Assembly: GCA_017525805.1 (NCBI GenBank)
Contig: JAFXSH010000058.1
Location: 1-64,000, forward strand
From: Clostridia bacterium
GTDB lineage: Bacteria; Bacillota_A; Clostridia; Christensenellales; Aristaeellaceae
Reading direction: 5' to 3'
Length of the DNA stretch: 64,000 nt
Below are positions 8,163-17,774 of the stretch, piece by piece (position 1 is the stretch's first letter; each line of letters begins with the position of its first letter). Under the pieces are notes generated by a model, which did no database searches, was not told where the DNA came from, and saw only the letters and a list, made by a program, of their open reading frames with translations. The position numbers were made by a program, and so were the translations under genes.

Positions 8163-9338
8163 TCATTTTTCCTCCAATGCAGCGCCTAAGCGCTTGATTC
8201 CTTCCATCAACTGAGACCGGGGGCAGGCGAAATTCACCCGCATAAAGCCCTCGCCCTCCTCGCCGAAGAAGGTGCCGCCCGTGAGGGCCACCTTCGCTTT
8301 CCGGCATTTCCGCGCCATTTCCTCGCAGGTCAGCCCATAGGCCCGCAGGTCCAGCCAGGCCAAATACGTGGCTTCTATGGGGCTCATTTTCGCCTTGGGC
8401 ACATACTCCGCGACCCAGTCGGCCAGTAATTCCCGGCTTCCGTCTAAATAGTCCATCAGGCCGTCCAGCCAATCATCGCCCAAAGTATAGGCGGCGCGGG
8501 CGGCCGCCAAAGCAAAGGTATTGCCGCACATCACGCCCGCCGCGTTCAGTTCTTTGCGCAGTTTTTCCAGCATCTCCGGGTTCATGCACACCATGGCCGC
8601 CTGCAGCAGGCCCGCCACGTTAAAGGTCTTGCTGGCGGAGCAGAGCATCACAGCCCGTTTTTTCCCTTCCGGAATAGACAGGATGGAAGTGAAGCGCCCC
8701 GGCTTATACACAAAATCCGCGTGAATCTCATCGCACACGATGGGCACGCCGTACTTTTCGGCCAGGCGGCACAGCGCCGTCAGTTCCTCTTTTTTCCACA
8801 GGCGGGACACGGGGTTATGGGGGCTGCACAGCATCATAAGCTTCGCGCCGTCCCGAAGCGCTTTTTCCATGCTGCCCAGGTCCAATTCATAGCGGCCCGT
8901 GGTTTCGTCCCGCAGCAGGGACACCGCTTTCACCACGCGGCCATTGCTCTTGATGGACCCGTAGAAAGGGCCGTATACCGGCGTCACGATGGCCACGCCG
9001 TCTCCCGGCTGGGTGAAAGCCCGGACGCAGGCCTTCAATCCTGTGACCACGCAGGGGAGCATTTGAATATCCTTTGCCCCAAACACGACCCCGTGGCGGC
9101 GCTGCCAGTATCCAATCAGCGCTTCGCTGTCCGCCGGGCTGTCGATGGTATAGCCGAAGCAGGGGTGCTCCGCCCGCTTTCGGATCGCTTCCACGATGGC
9201 GGGGGCGCAGGCGAAATCCATGTCCGCCACCCACAGGGGAACGCCGTCCGGGTCCATCACGTGCCGGTCGTCCCATTTTTCGCAGTCCGTATTCCGCCGG
9301 TCGATGGCCTGATCAAAAAACGCTTCGTCAAATTTCAT
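8163..9338 (-). CDS. PatB/MalY-type PLP C-S lyase or aminotransferase
   Basis: A 391-residue fold-type I PLP enzyme. The N-terminal region (NTDCEKWDD, then PLWVADMDF) and the PLP lysine motif SASKTFNVAGL are hallmarks of the MalY/PatB subgroup. These act as cystathionine beta-lyases or similar C-S lyases, and some work as aminotransferases. CSPHNPVSRLW and VCDEIHADF give the PLP-binding Asn and Asp. It is co-transcribed with the methyltransferase upstream (11-nt overlap). Substrate cannot be decided. Confidence 0.87.
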   Translation of the reverse strand: MKFDEAFFDQAIDRRNTDCEKWDDRHVMDPDGVPLWVADMDFACAPAIVEAIRKRAEHPCFGYTIDSPADSEALIGYWQRRHGVVFGAKDIQMLPCVVTGLKACVRAFTQPGDGVAIVTPVYGPFYGSIKSNGRVVKAVSLLRDETTGRYELDLGSMEKALRDGAKLMMLCSPHNPVSRLWKKEELTALCRLAEKYGVPIVCDEIHADFVYKPGRFTSILSIPEGKKRAVMLCSASKTFNVAGLLQAAMVCMNPEMLEKLRKELNAAGVMCGNTFALAAARAAYTLGDDWLDGLMDYLDGSRELLADWVAEYVPKAKMSPIEATYLAWLDLRAYGLTCEEMARKCRKAKVALTGGTFFGEEGEGFMRVNFACPRSQLMEGIKRLGAALEEK

Positions 9339-9936
9339 CCCGTTTTCCTCCCTGGCAGCGGATCACCCAAAAGCCGCCGCTTTTTTCCACGGTCTCCACC
9401 TGCTCAAAAACCGTTTTCAGGTATTTGACGGCGGATTCCGCCCCTTGCTGCTTCCGGATCACGATATACAGCGCGCCATTTTCGTTGAGCTTCTCCGCGC
9501 TCTGGGCGAACAGGCGGTAAATCACCTGCTTGCCCGCCCGGATGGGGGGATTGGTGAGAATATAATCAAAGGGGCCGTCCACTTTTTCCAGGCCGTCGCT
9601 CCACACCGCTTCCGCCCGCACGCCGTTGGCCGCCCCGTTTTTCCGCGCCAGATTCAGGGCCCGTTCATTCACGTCGCTCATGGTTACGGAACAAGCGGGA
9701 TACTTTTTCCCCACGCTCACGCCCACCGCGCCCCAGCCGCAGCCCAAGTCCAGCACCCGTCCGGCCATTTCATCCGGCAGGGCCCGCAGCAGCACGTCCG
9801 TGCCGAAGTCCACTTCGCCCCGGGAAAAGACCCCCGCGTCCGTCAAAAACCGCAGGGTTTCGCCCCGGTAGGCATATTCCGCTTCCGCGTACCGGTGCTC
9901 GCTTTCCGGCGAAGCGGTAAAATAATGATCATTCAT
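9328..9936 (-). CDS. RsmC-like class I methyltransferase
   Basis: A 202-residue SAM-dependent methyltransferase. Motif I is VLDLGCGWGAVGVS, an acidic loop follows in TMSDVNERAL, and the catalytic NPPIRAGK matches the NPPF/I motif of rRNA guanine-N2 methyltransferases. Its size fits the short RsmC/YbxB form, which lacks the duplicated N-terminal domain of E. coli RsmC. Position beside an RsuA-type pseudouridine synthase supports a ribosomal RNA role. Which rRNA base it modifies is not determined. Confidence 0.85.
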   Translation of the reverse strand: MNDHYFTASPESEHRYAEAEYAYRGETLRFLTDAGVFSRGEVDFGTDVLLRALPDEMAGRVLDLGCGWGAVGVSVGKKYPACSVTMSDVNERALNLARKNGAANGVRAEAVWSDGLEKVDGPFDYILTNPPIRAGKQVIYRLFAQSAEKLNENGALYIVIRKQQGAESAVKYLKTVFEQVETVEKSGGFWVIRCQGGKRDEI

Positions 9937-10642
9937 GCTTTATTCCCGCCGCCGCGTACAGGGCGGCGGTTTCCTCTTTCCGCAGTTCCCGGTATTCCCC
10001 CGGCTGGAGCGCTTCATCCAACGCAAGCGGCCCGAAGGACAGCCGGTGCAGTTGAACGACCGGTTTTCCCACCGCCTGAAACATGCGCTTGACCTGATGG
10101 TATTTTCCTTCCTGCACCGTTACCCGCCCCATATCCGGGGCCAGGATCTCCAATACGGCTGGCAGTGCGGTAAAATCCTTAAACGCTATGCCCGATGCGA
10201 ACGCGGCGGCGTCCGCTTGTTCCAGCGTGCCCTCCACCCGCGCCTCGTACACCTTGTCCACATGCCGGGCGGGAGAAATCAGCCGGTGGGCCAGCTCCCC
10301 GTCCGTGGTCAAAAGCAGCAATCCGGTGGTATCCTTGTCCAGCCGCCCCACGGGCATGCAACCAAGGGACGCGTATACCGGCGGCAGCAGGTCCATCACC
10401 GTTTGCTGCCGGGCGTCCTCCCGGGCGGTAAGCAACCCGGCGGGTTTATGCATCATCAAATGGCGTTCCATACGGCAGTCCAGTTCCTGGCCGTCCAGCG
10501 TTACACGCGCTCCATCCGGCAGGTCAAACGCGCCGGAGAGCACCGTTTCCCCGTTCACTTTTACCCGCCCGGTCCGCAGAAGGTCCCGGCAGCCGGAACG
10601 GGAGGAAAACCCCAAACGCGACAGCAGCTTATCCAGCCTCAT
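9929..10642 (-). CDS. rsuA: RsuA-family pseudouridine synthase
   Basis: A 237-residue enzyme with an N-terminal S4 domain (MRLDKLLSRLGFSSRSGCRD) and the catalytic motif GRLDKDTTGLLLLT, where the aspartate is the nucleophile. This layout is that of the RsuA family, which makes 16S pseudouridine-516 in E. coli. It overlaps both neighbours by a few bases, showing tight coupling in the operon. RluB/E/F-type specificity is not fully excluded. Confidence 0.88.
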   Translation of the reverse strand: MRLDKLLSRLGFSSRSGCRDLLRTGRVKVNGETVLSGAFDLPDGARVTLDGQELDCRMERHLMMHKPAGLLTAREDARQQTVMDLLPPVYASLGCMPVGRLDKDTTGLLLLTTDGELAHRLISPARHVDKVYEARVEGTLEQADAAAFASGIAFKDFTALPAVLEILAPDMGRVTVQEGKYHQVKRMFQAVGKPVVQLHRLSFGPLALDEALQPGEYRELRKEETAALYAAAGIKHE

Positions 10643-11796
10643 GGTTGTCCCTGCTTATTTTGGGCGGCTTCCTGGGCGATGCGCGCGGCGTCCTGAGCCA
10701 CCCGCGCCGCGTGCTCGGCGGCTTCCTGGGCCATCTGCACGGCATCCTGGGCAAAATCACTGTTCTCAGCAGTTTGAGCGGGCGTCGTTTCTTTCTTTTC
10801 GCCGTTTCCCATACCGTGGAAATCCACTTTCTTGGCGGGCACTGGGGGCGCGGCGTTTTCCACGTCCTTATGACTGGAAGAATGGCTGCCGTGGTCGTTT
10901 TCCCGCATCAGTCTGCCCATCAGCACCGCGTTGCGGGTTTTGCGGAAAATCCAGAAGGGTACGTACAGTACCGCCGCAACGGCGGCCAATTTCAGCAGCT
11001 CCGCAGTGGGCATGCGGGTGCGCAGCAGGCGCAGGAGCTGCGTCACCATCATATCGGCGCTCAGGGAAAAATCAACGTTGGCGCGCACATAGGGCGTCAG
11101 CACCGCCCCCAAACCGATCAGCGCGGGCAAACTGAGGAAAAAATTCGCGAAAGTGTTTCGCCGCATTTCTTTCCCGTGCCTTTTCCGGATGCGGCGGCTC
11201 CAATGGAAAGTCGGCTTCGTGTCCAAGGAACGCACAGGCAGGTATTCAACCGGCAGATCGCGCCACCAGCCGTAGGCGAACAGCACCCCAAAGAATGCCA
11301 TCAGGCCAAAGATGATCCCCAGCGCCAGGGAAACATCGCCGCCCAGCAGCGTCGCCAGCCAATGAATGGGCGCTTCAAAGGTTTTGTAATCCAATATCCG
11401 GCGGAACACCGTGAAATAAATCACACCCGCCAGGAAGGGAAGCCCCCACAGAATGCCCCGGGCATAACGCAGCAGCCCGGTGTTCAGCCATCTTTGATAT
11501 ATCTTCTTATGACGGCGGTTCAAATGCCGGGAATAAAAGAGGCGGCGCATCTTTTCCCTGCCCCAGAAGCGCATGGGAATCACACCGCCGATATACACCG
11601 CGGCGGCCATGACCCACCCCATCCACATGGGCAGCTTACCCCCGAAATCAACGCACAGCAGCATGGGAAGAAATACCGCCACCCTGAGCAGCGCCGTCAC
11701 GAACGCCACCGTAGTGATCTCGTTCAAATTCTTTCTTAATCCTCTCCAGGCCGCTTTCCGAATGGATAACTGTCCCTGGTTCCCCCCCGTGGTCAT
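10639..11796 (-). CDS. Multi-pass membrane protein with Ala-rich helical tail, function unknown
   Basis: 385 residues, not recognised. Hydrophobic stretches suggest about five to six membrane segments: VAFVTALLRVAVFLPMLLC, MGWVMAAAVYIGGVIP, a segment near residue 120 (ILWGLPFLAGVIYF), one near 165 (LGIIFGLMAFFGVLF), one near 225 and one near 275. Basic loops such as SRHLNRRHKK favour the cytoplasm. The last ~50 residues are a repetitive Ala/Gln-rich amphipathic helix (AQDAVQMAQEAAEHAARVAQ and onward). It is the first gene of the seven-gene operon and overlaps rsuA by 4 nt. Confidence 0.75.
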   Translation of the reverse strand: MTTGGNQGQLSIRKAAWRGLRKNLNEITTVAFVTALLRVAVFLPMLLCVDFGGKLPMWMGWVMAAAVYIGGVIPMRFWGREKMRRLFYSRHLNRRHKKIYQRWLNTGLLRYARGILWGLPFLAGVIYFTVFRRILDYKTFEAPIHWLATLLGGDVSLALGIIFGLMAFFGVLFAYGWWRDLPVEYLPVRSLDTKPTFHWSRRIRKRHGKEMRRNTFANFFLSLPALIGLGAVLTPYVRANVDFSLSADMMVTQLLRLLRTRMPTAELLKLAAVAAVLYVPFWIFRKTRNAVLMGRLMRENDHGSHSSSHKDVENAAPPVPAKKVDFHGMGNGEKKETTPAQTAENSDFAQDAVQMAQEAAEHAARVAQDAARIAQEAAQNKQGQP

Positions 11797-11839
11797 ATCC
11801 TTTCCTTCCGCCTTTCATGGTTCATAGACAACCGCATGT

Positions 11840-11868
11840 ATTATAGCGCATAATCCCCCCAATTGCAA
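11840..11868 (-). promoter_or_regulatory. Promoter of the seven-gene minus operon
   Basis: Minus strand: TTGCAA (11863-11868), 17-nt spacer, TATAAT (11840-11845), about 40 nt ahead of the membrane-protein start. Confidence 0.7.
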
Positions 11869-11937
11869 CAAAAACCCCTTTTATATGAAGCCGGACTGCC
11901 GGGCAGCCCGTTTTTCCGTGCAAAATACGCCGCGCAT

Positions 11938-11966
11938 TTGACATTTTGACCAAAAGGGGGTATGAT
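11938..11966 (+). promoter_or_regulatory. Promoter of the cyclophilin-zapA-U32 operon
   Basis: Consensus TTGACA (11938-11943), 17-nt spacer, TATGAT (11961-11966). It is divergent from the 11840 promoter. Confidence 0.75.
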
Positions 11967-12021
11967 GCATATTGCAAGAAATGCTTGCCATTTCCGGCTT
12001 TGAAAATTGGAGGAATAAGTC

Positions 12022-12546
12022 ATGAGCGAATCCCAGCATCCCACGTTTGTGATCACCCTGGAAAACGGCGGTGAAATCAAGGGCGAACTGTATCCCGAAT
12101 ACGCTCCGCAATCGGTAGGCAATTTCGCGTCCCTGGCCAACAGCGGCTTTTATGACGGGCTGATTTTCCATCGGGTGATCCCCGGCTTTATGATCCAGGG
12201 CGGCTGTCCCAAAGGCACCGGCACCGGCGGCCCCGGCTATTCCATCAAGGGCGAGTTCAAGCAGAACGGGGTGGAAAATCCCCTGAAACATACCTACGGC
12301 GTGCTGAGCATGGCCCGGGCCATGGACCCCGATTCCGCGGGCAGCCAGTTCTTTATCATGACCAGCGATTCCCCGCATTTGGACGGGGCCTACGCCGCTT
12401 TCGGCAAGGTGCTGGAGGGCATGGAATACGCCGAAAAGATCGTGAACGCTGATCGGGACATGCGGGATAAGCCCTTAGAGCCCCAGCGCATCGCTTCCAT
12501 CCGGGTAGATACCCAGGGCAGCTACTACCCCTTCAATCAATTATGA
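12022..12546 (+). CDS. Cyclophilin-type peptidyl-prolyl isomerase
   Basis: A 174-residue cyclophilin that isomerises X-Pro bonds. It has the family core [22 protein letters not shown] split over the active Arg of FHRVI, then [16 protein letters not shown] and the GSQFFIM motif. No signal peptide is present, so it acts in the cytoplasm. The SD is GGAGGAA. It overlaps zapA by 4 nt. Confidence 0.93.
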   Translation: MSESQHPTFVITLENGGEIKGELYPEYAPQSVGNFASLANSGFYDGLIFHRVIPGFMIQGGCPKGTGTGGPGYSIKGEFKQNGVENPLKHTYGVLSMARAMDPDSAGSQFFIMTSDSPHLDGAYAAFGKVLEGMEYAEKIVNADRDMRDKPLEPQRIASIRVDTQGSYYPFNQL

Positions 12547-12836
12547 TCCTGAACAAAGGCATCGAACGCCGGTACACCCTGCGCATCGCGGGGCGGGATT
12601 ACACCATCACCAGCTCCGACGCCCCCGAACACGTGCGCCGGGTGGCCGTTTATATCGACCGGAAAATCGCCGAAACGGCTTCCGCGGGCTTTGTGAACCG
12701 GGAAAACGCCGCCGTGATCGCCGGCATGACGGTGGCGGACGAACTGCTCACCGCCCAGGACGACAATACCCGCCTGCGCAGGGAGCTGCTGCAGGCGCGT
12801 CAGGAGCTCCAGGAATTAAAGCATGCCAGCACATGA
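12543..12836 (+). CDS. zapA: Cell-division protein ZapA
   Basis: A 97-residue ZapA-like protein. The N-terminal beta region ([29 protein letters not shown]) is split here only for length; the C-terminal half is a coiled coil ([20 protein letters not shown]). ZapA bundles FtsZ filaments at the division site. Its start overlaps the cyclophilin stop (ATGA), and its end overlaps the U32 gene by 14 nt, a typical Clostridia arrangement of zapA before a U32 peptidase. Confidence 0.85.
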   Translation: MILNKGIERRYTLRIAGRDYTITSSDAPEHVRRVAVYIDRKIAETASAGFVNRENAAVIAGMTVADELLTAQDDNTRLRRELLQARQELQELKHAST

Positions 12837-15159
12837 TTTGGAACTGCTCGCTCCAGCGGGCAGCATGGACGCGCTGAAAGCGGCCATTGCCAACGGCGCG
12901 GACGCGGTGTACTTGGGCGCGGCGGCTTTCGGGGCCCGGTCCACGGCGGGGTTTGACGAAAGCAGCCTAAAGGACGCCTTGCGGCTTGCTCACCTGCACC
13001 GGAAAAAAATTTACGTTACGGTCAACATCCTGATCAAGGAAAGGGAGCTGGACGATGTGCGGCGTACCCTTTCCTTGTTGTCATGTTTGGGGGCCGACGC
13101 CGTGCTGCTCCAGGACTTGGGCCTGGTGAAAATCTGCCGGGAGGAGTTCCCCCAACTGCCCATTCACGCCAGCACCCAAATGGCCCTGCACAGCGCATCC
13201 GGCGTAAGGCTCCTGCAATCTTTAGGGGCGAAGCGGATTGTTTTGGCCCGTGAATGCGGTTTGAACGAAATCCGGCTGGCCGCTCAAACGGGCATGGAGA
13301 TCGAAGCCTTCTGCCACGGAGCCCTGTGCGTTTCCTGCTCCGGACAGTGCCTGTTTTCCTCCATGATCGGAGGACGAAGCGGCAACCGGGGCCGGTGCGC
13401 CCAGCCCTGCCGCCTGCCCTATACTTATCAGGGCGTGACAGGGTCCTGGCTCTCCCCACGTGATTTATGCGCCCGTGATGAATTGCAGGCCATGGCGGAC
13501 GCCGGGGTGTATTCCTTCAAGATCGAAGGGCGGTTAAAGCGCCCCGAATACGTGGCTGTGGTGACCCGGGCGTACCGGAACGCGCTAAACGGCATTTTGG
13601 AGGGCCGCTTCACGACAGCGGATGAACAGGAAAAGGAACACCTGACCCAGATTTTTTCCCGTGGCGGCTTTACTTTGGGCTATCCCGGCGAAAAGCGGGA
13701 CGCCGCCATCATCGACCCCACAAGGGTAACACCCATCGGCGTGACCTTGGGGAAAGTAAAAAAGGTGTATCAAAAAGGCGGCGCGCTCCTGGCGGATGTG
13801 CCGCTGACAAAACCCCTGCACAACGGGGACGGCCTGGAAATCGGCAGGCAGGAACTGCGCTATTCCGGGCCGGAGGTAAACGCCGGGCAAATAGCCGTCT
13901 TACGCCTGCGTGACGCCGTGAAGCCCGGCGAAAACGTCCGGCGCACGGAGGACGAGAGCCAGCTTGCCGCCGCCCGAAAAACCTATGAGGGCGAAGCGCT
14001 GAATAACGCCCTTCAAATCCCCTTTGACACCGTGCTGACGGCCTATCCGGGAAAAGAAATTTCTCTGCACGTTACGGACGGGGAAAGCGCCGTGACCGTA
14101 ACGGGCGATATCTGCCAGCCTGCCCAGAAAAAAGCCCTGGATAAGGAAAGCGCAAAAAACGCCTTGAGCAAAACCGGCGGCACGCCTTTTGTCCTCCGTG
14201 CGCTTACAGTGAAAACGGCGGGAGCTTTCGTGCCCGCCTCCGCCCTGAACGCCCTGCGGCGGGAAGCGCTGGAAGAATTGACAGAAGCCCGCATCGTCGC
14301 CCAGCCCAGGGACGCTTCAGCCCCCGCGCGGTTTGATATGCCGGAATACGCCGCTTTCAAGCCCCGGCTGATCGTGAAAACCTCCGATGGAGAAGCCGTT
14401 TCCTCCCTGCTCCAAGCGGGCGCGGATGAAATCCTGTATCTGCCCCAGGATTTCCGGGAACCGTATCTTCTGCCCATTCTGGAAAGCTTTCCGGAAAAGA
14501 CGCGGCTGTGCCTGTCCGCTCAATGCAGGGAAGACACTTTGCGGCAGCTCAAAGCCTGGGCGGAGGAAAGAAAAATCCCCCTGTGCCTGTCCAGCCCCAA
14601 CCAGCTTGCTTTCGGGGATATGGCCGGGGAGGGCGTGCCCGTCATGAACAGCGAAAGCGTCAAGTTACTTTCCCATTTGGGCTGTACAAGCGTCACCCTC
14701 TCCCGGGAACTGTCCAAGAGCGACATATTGGATTTGCAAAAAAACATCTGCGAACTGATTCTGCCCGTCTATGGCCGGGCCCGGCTGATGGTGCTGAATC
14801 ATTGTCCCATGCGCGCCAAAATGGGCCTGCAAATGGGCCGGGAACAGTGCGAGCTTTGCCGTCAGGGCAAAGGCGCGCTGGGAACATGTCTCACCGACCG
14901 AATGGGGGCCAGCTATCCCCTGCGTCCCCTGCGCCTGCCCGAGGGCTGCCAAATCGAGCTGATGGCAGACAAACCCCTGCATTTATCCGGGCGGCTGGAC
15001 GGCATGGAGCATCTTTCCTGGCTGCTCACGTTTTCCGATGAGTCCAAGGAAGAACAAGCCCGGATCACTGCCCATTACGCCGCCCTGAAACGGGGTGAAA
15101 CGCCCAAGCCGATGGAGCTCAGAAGCACCCTGGGCCGCTTTACGGACGGCGTATTGTGA
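12823..15159 (+). CDS. U32-family peptidase/RlhA-like protein with DUF3656
   Basis: A 778-residue protein. The N-terminal ~300 residues form the U32 TIM-barrel domain, starting LELLAPAGSMDALKAAI. The U32 signature begins at about residue 165 with CHGALCVSCSGQCLFS and closes with GRCAQPCR; these cysteines bind a 4Fe-4S cluster. The E. coli relative RlhA hydroxylates 23S rRNA C2501. The C-terminal half contains a further Cys group (LCRQGKGALGTCLTDR preceded by CPMRAK) typical of the long Firmicutes form. Despite the peptidase name, an rRNA hydroxylation role is more likely, by family analogy. Confidence 0.87.
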   Translation: MPAHDLELLAPAGSMDALKAAIANGADAVYLGAAAFGARSTAGFDESSLKDALRLAHLHRKKIYVTVNILIKERELDDVRRTLSLLSCLGADAVLLQDLGLVKICREEFPQLPIHASTQMALHSASGVRLLQSLGAKRIVLARECGLNEIRLAAQTGMEIEAFCHGALCVSCSGQCLFSSMIGGRSGNRGRCAQPCRLPYTYQGVTGSWLSPRDLCARDELQAMADAGVYSFKIEGRLKRPEYVAVVTRAYRNALNGILEGRFTTADEQEKEHLTQIFSRGGFTLGYPGEKRDAAIIDPTRVTPIGVTLGKVKKVYQKGGALLADVPLTKPLHNGDGLEIGRQELRYSGPEVNAGQIAVLRLRDAVKPGENVRRTEDESQLAAARKTYEGEALNNALQIPFDTVLTAYPGKEISLHVTDGESAVTVTGDICQPAQKKALDKESAKNALSKTGGTPFVLRALTVKTAGAFVPASALNALRREALEELTEARIVAQPRDASAPARFDMPEYAAFKPRLIVKTSDGEAVSSLLQAGADEILYLPQDFREPYLLPILESFPEKTRLCLSAQCREDTLRQLKAWAEERKIPLCLSSPNQLAFGDMAGEGVPVMNSESVKLLSHLGCTSVTLSRELSKSDILDLQKNICELILPVYGRARLMVLNHCPMRAKMGLQMGREQCELCRQGKGALGTCLTDRMGASYPLRPLRLPEGCQIELMADKPLHLSGRLDGMEHLSWLLTFSDESKEEQARITAHYAALKRGETPKPMELRSTLGRFTDGVL

Positions 15160-15198
15160 ACGAACCGCAAACAATCTATAAACCTTTTGCCTGTTTTC

Positions 15199-15228
15199 TT
15201 GCAATGCTTTTCATTTTCACCGTATACT
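15199..15228 (+). promoter_or_regulatory. Promoter of mutS2
   Basis: TTGCAA (15199-15204), 18-nt spacer, TATACT (15223-15228), followed by SD GGGGAGGG ahead of the ATG at 15249. Confidence 0.65.
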
Positions 15229-15248
15229 GACCTGGGGAGGGAAACGAA

Positions 15249-17603
15249 ATGAACGAACGTGCCCTGCGGGTGCTGGAATTTACCAAAATCCGGGATATGC
15301 TGGCCGGTTACGCCCTGAGCGATCCGGGAAAAGAAAAATGCCGCGCTTTAACGCCCCTTTCTGATTTTGCCGAGGTCAATAAAGCCCTGGACGAAACGGA
15401 AGAGGCGGTGGCCACCCTGGCTTACGTGGGCGGCAACCCGCTGATTTCCTTTAACGACGTATCGGAATACCTGTCCCTGGCGGAGAAGGGCTCCACCCTT
15501 TCGCAAAAGGCGCTGCTTTCCGTGGCGGAAACCCTGCGGGCCGCGAGAGCCGCCCGGAACGCCCTGGTGACGGATAAGGAAAACACGCCCCTCATCACCT
15601 CCATGGCTTCCCGGCTCCAGCCGCTTAGGCAGTTGGAAACGGACATTACCGAGGCCATTTTGAGCGAGGACGAGATTTCCGACCACGCCTCCCCCGCCCT
15701 GCTGGACATCCGGCGGCACATCCGACAGGCCAATGACCGCATCCGGGAAAAGCTCAACGCCATGGCCCACGGGAACAGTTATTCCAAGTATCTGATGGAA
15801 TCCATCGTCACCGTGCGCAATGGCCGCTATGTGCTGCCCGTGAAAGCCGAGCACCGGGGCGACGTGCCCGGCCTGGTGCACGATCAGTCGGCCACCGGGG
15901 CCACACTGTTCATTGAGCCCTTAGCCGTGGTGGAGCTGGGCAACGAGCTCAAGGAATGGCACATGAAGGAGCGGGACGAGATCGAACGCATCCTGGCCGC
16001 CCTGTCCCAGCAGGTGGCCGATAACACCGGCCTCATTTCCCAGAATTTGGCCATTCTGGCAGAGCTGGATTTCATCTTTGCCAAGGGCATGCTCAGCCGG
16101 GAATTAGACTGCGTGCGCCCCAAGATGAACGAAGAAGGAAAAATCAACCTGGTTCGGGTCCGCCATCCCCTCATTTCCCGGGACACGGTGGTGCCCTGCT
16201 CCCTGTGGCTGGGCGAAGAATTTACCTCCCTCATCATCACCGGCCCCAACACCGGCGGTAAAACCGTCACCCTGAAAACCTTGGGTCTCATGACCCTCAT
16301 GGCCCAAAGCGGCCTGCATGTTCCGGGGGCTTTAGGCACGGAGCTTTCCACCTTTGAGGAGGTGTACGCCGACATCGGCGACGAGCAGAGCATCGAACAG
16401 AGCCTGTCCACCTTCTCTTCCCACATGACCAACATCGTCAGCATCATGAACGCGGTGACACCCCGTGATTTAGCGCTATTCGACGAATTGGGCGCGGGCA
16501 CCGATCCCACCGAGGGCGCGGCCCTGGCCCAGGTGATTTTGAACGCCCTGCTCAAAATCAGGACCCGCACGGCGGCCACCACTCATTACAGCGAGCTGAA
16601 AGCCTACGCGCTTTCCACCAAGGGCGTGGAAAACGCCAGTGTGGAATTCGACGTGGCGACTTTGCGGCCCACCTACCGCCTGTCCATCGGCGTGCCGGGC
16701 AAATCTAACGCCTTTGAGATTTCCCGCCGTCTGGGGCTGCCGGAATACCTGATCGAAGAAGCCAAGGACCTGCTTTCCCACGACACCATCCGCTTTGAGG
16801 ATGTGATTGCCAACGCGGAATACCACCGTCAGATCGCCGAAAAGGAACGGGAGCTGGCCGAACAGGCCCGCCAGGAAACGGTGCGCCTGCGGAACGAAGC
16901 GGAAAAGCTGTACCGGGACATGGAGGAAAAGAAGGACTTATCCACCCGCAAAGCCAAGGAAGAAGCCCGCCGCATCATGGAAAAAGCCCGGCGGGATTCC
17001 GAACAGATTCTCTATGATTTAAAGAAAATGAAGAAAGCGGGGGGCGTGCCGGATCACGAAGTGAACGCCCTGAAAAAGCGCTTGGAGGACGGCATCGACA
17101 GCTTGGCCGAAGGGCTGAAAACACCCACTGGCAATTTTGCCGAGCCGCCCAAGACCCTAAAGGTGGGCGACATCGTGGAGATCACCCACCTGAACACCAA
17201 GGGCACCGTGCTTTCCCTTCCCGACGCCAAGGGCGAAGTGCAATTGCAGGCGGGCATCATGAAGCTAAAGGCTCATTTGAGCCAGCTCCGCCTGGTGGAC
17301 GAGCCCCAGCCTAAAAAGAAGCAAACCGTTTCCGTGCAGAGCGGCGCGGCGGCCCGTTCCGTGGGCATGAGCTGCGACGTGCGCGGCATGAACCTGGACG
17401 AAGCAATGGCCGAGGTGGACCAGTATTTGGACGGGGCCATGATGGCCGGGCTGCATGAAGTGACCATCGTGCACGGCAAGGGCACCGGCGTGCTTCGGGA
17501 GGGCATCCAAAAGCACCTAAAAACCTGCTCCTGCGTCAAATCCTACCGCCGGGGCAAGTACGGCGAAGGCGAAGAGGGCGTCACGGTGGTGGAGCTGAAA
17601 TAA
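15249..17603 (+). CDS. mutS2: Endonuclease MutS2 / ribosome-rescue factor RqcU
   Basis: A 784-residue MutS2. The MutS-type ATPase has Walker A ITGPNTGGKTVTL at about residue 331, Walker B LALFDELGAGTDPTEGAAL, and the TTHYSELK segment. A long coiled coil (about 515-610, rich in E, R and K) leads to a KOW-like region (KVGDIVEITHLNTKGTVLS) and a C-terminal Smr domain (CDVRGMNLDEA and IVHGKGTGVLREG). In Bacillus this protein splits collided ribosomes and feeds the quality-control pathway; it has also been described as suppressing recombination. All domains are complete. Confidence 0.95.
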   Translation: MNERALRVLEFTKIRDMLAGYALSDPGKEKCRALTPLSDFAEVNKALDETEEAVATLAYVGGNPLISFNDVSEYLSLAEKGSTLSQKALLSVAETLRAARAARNALVTDKENTPLITSMASRLQPLRQLETDITEAILSEDEISDHASPALLDIRRHIRQANDRIREKLNAMAHGNSYSKYLMESIVTVRNGRYVLPVKAEHRGDVPGLVHDQSATGATLFIEPLAVVELGNELKEWHMKERDEIERILAALSQQVADNTGLISQNLAILAELDFIFAKGMLSRELDCVRPKMNEEGKINLVRVRHPLISRDTVVPCSLWLGEEFTSLIITGPNTGGKTVTLKTLGLMTLMAQSGLHVPGALGTELSTFEEVYADIGDEQSIEQSLSTFSSHMTNIVSIMNAVTPRDLALFDELGAGTDPTEGAALAQVILNALLKIRTRTAATTHYSELKAYALSTKGVENASVEFDVATLRPTYRLSIGVPGKSNAFEISRRLGLPEYLIEEAKDLLSHDTIRFEDVIANAEYHRQIAEKERELAEQARQETVRLRNEAEKLYRDMEEKKDLSTRKAKEEARRIMEKARRDSEQILYDLKKMKKAGGVPDHEVNALKKRLEDGIDSLAEGLKTPTGNFAEPPKTLKVGDIVEITHLNTKGTVLSLPDAKGEVQLQAGIMKLKAHLSQLRLVDEPQPKKKQTVSVQSGAAARSVGMSCDVRGMNLDEAMAEVDQYLDGAMMAGLHEVTIVHGKGTGVLREGIQKHLKTCSCVKSYRRGKYGEGEEGVTVVELK

Positions 17604-17606
17604 CAT

Positions 17607-17717
17607 AGAGTTGAGAGTGGAGATTGATTTTGTTTTTCGCTTTTTTCCCGCAAATCCATCATACGAAAAGCGCAAACTTAATATATCTCAGCCCTCAACT
17701 CTTAACTCTCCACTCTC
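17607..17717. repeat. Palindromic intergenic element, copy 1
   Basis: The left arm AGAGTTGAGAGTGGAGA (17607-17623) pairs with CTCAACTCT (17694-17702) and TCTCCACTCTC (17707-17717). The middle also pairs partly (CGCTTTT with AAAAGCG). A second copy with the same arms is at 54533-54614. Both lie just past a gene's stop codon. The remaining bases up to the response regulator show no convincing promoter. Confidence 0.65.
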
Positions 17718-17774
17718 TCGATCATTTATCTATCGGATTATCTTTAGTAGTTTGAGCCCCGGAGGTGATTTTTC

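Noticed and set aside
11891..11915. Hairpin followed by TTTTT near 11900 as a terminator
   Set aside because: The stem is only about 5 perfect base pairs plus 3 beyond a mismatch, and no gene ends into it on the plus strand.
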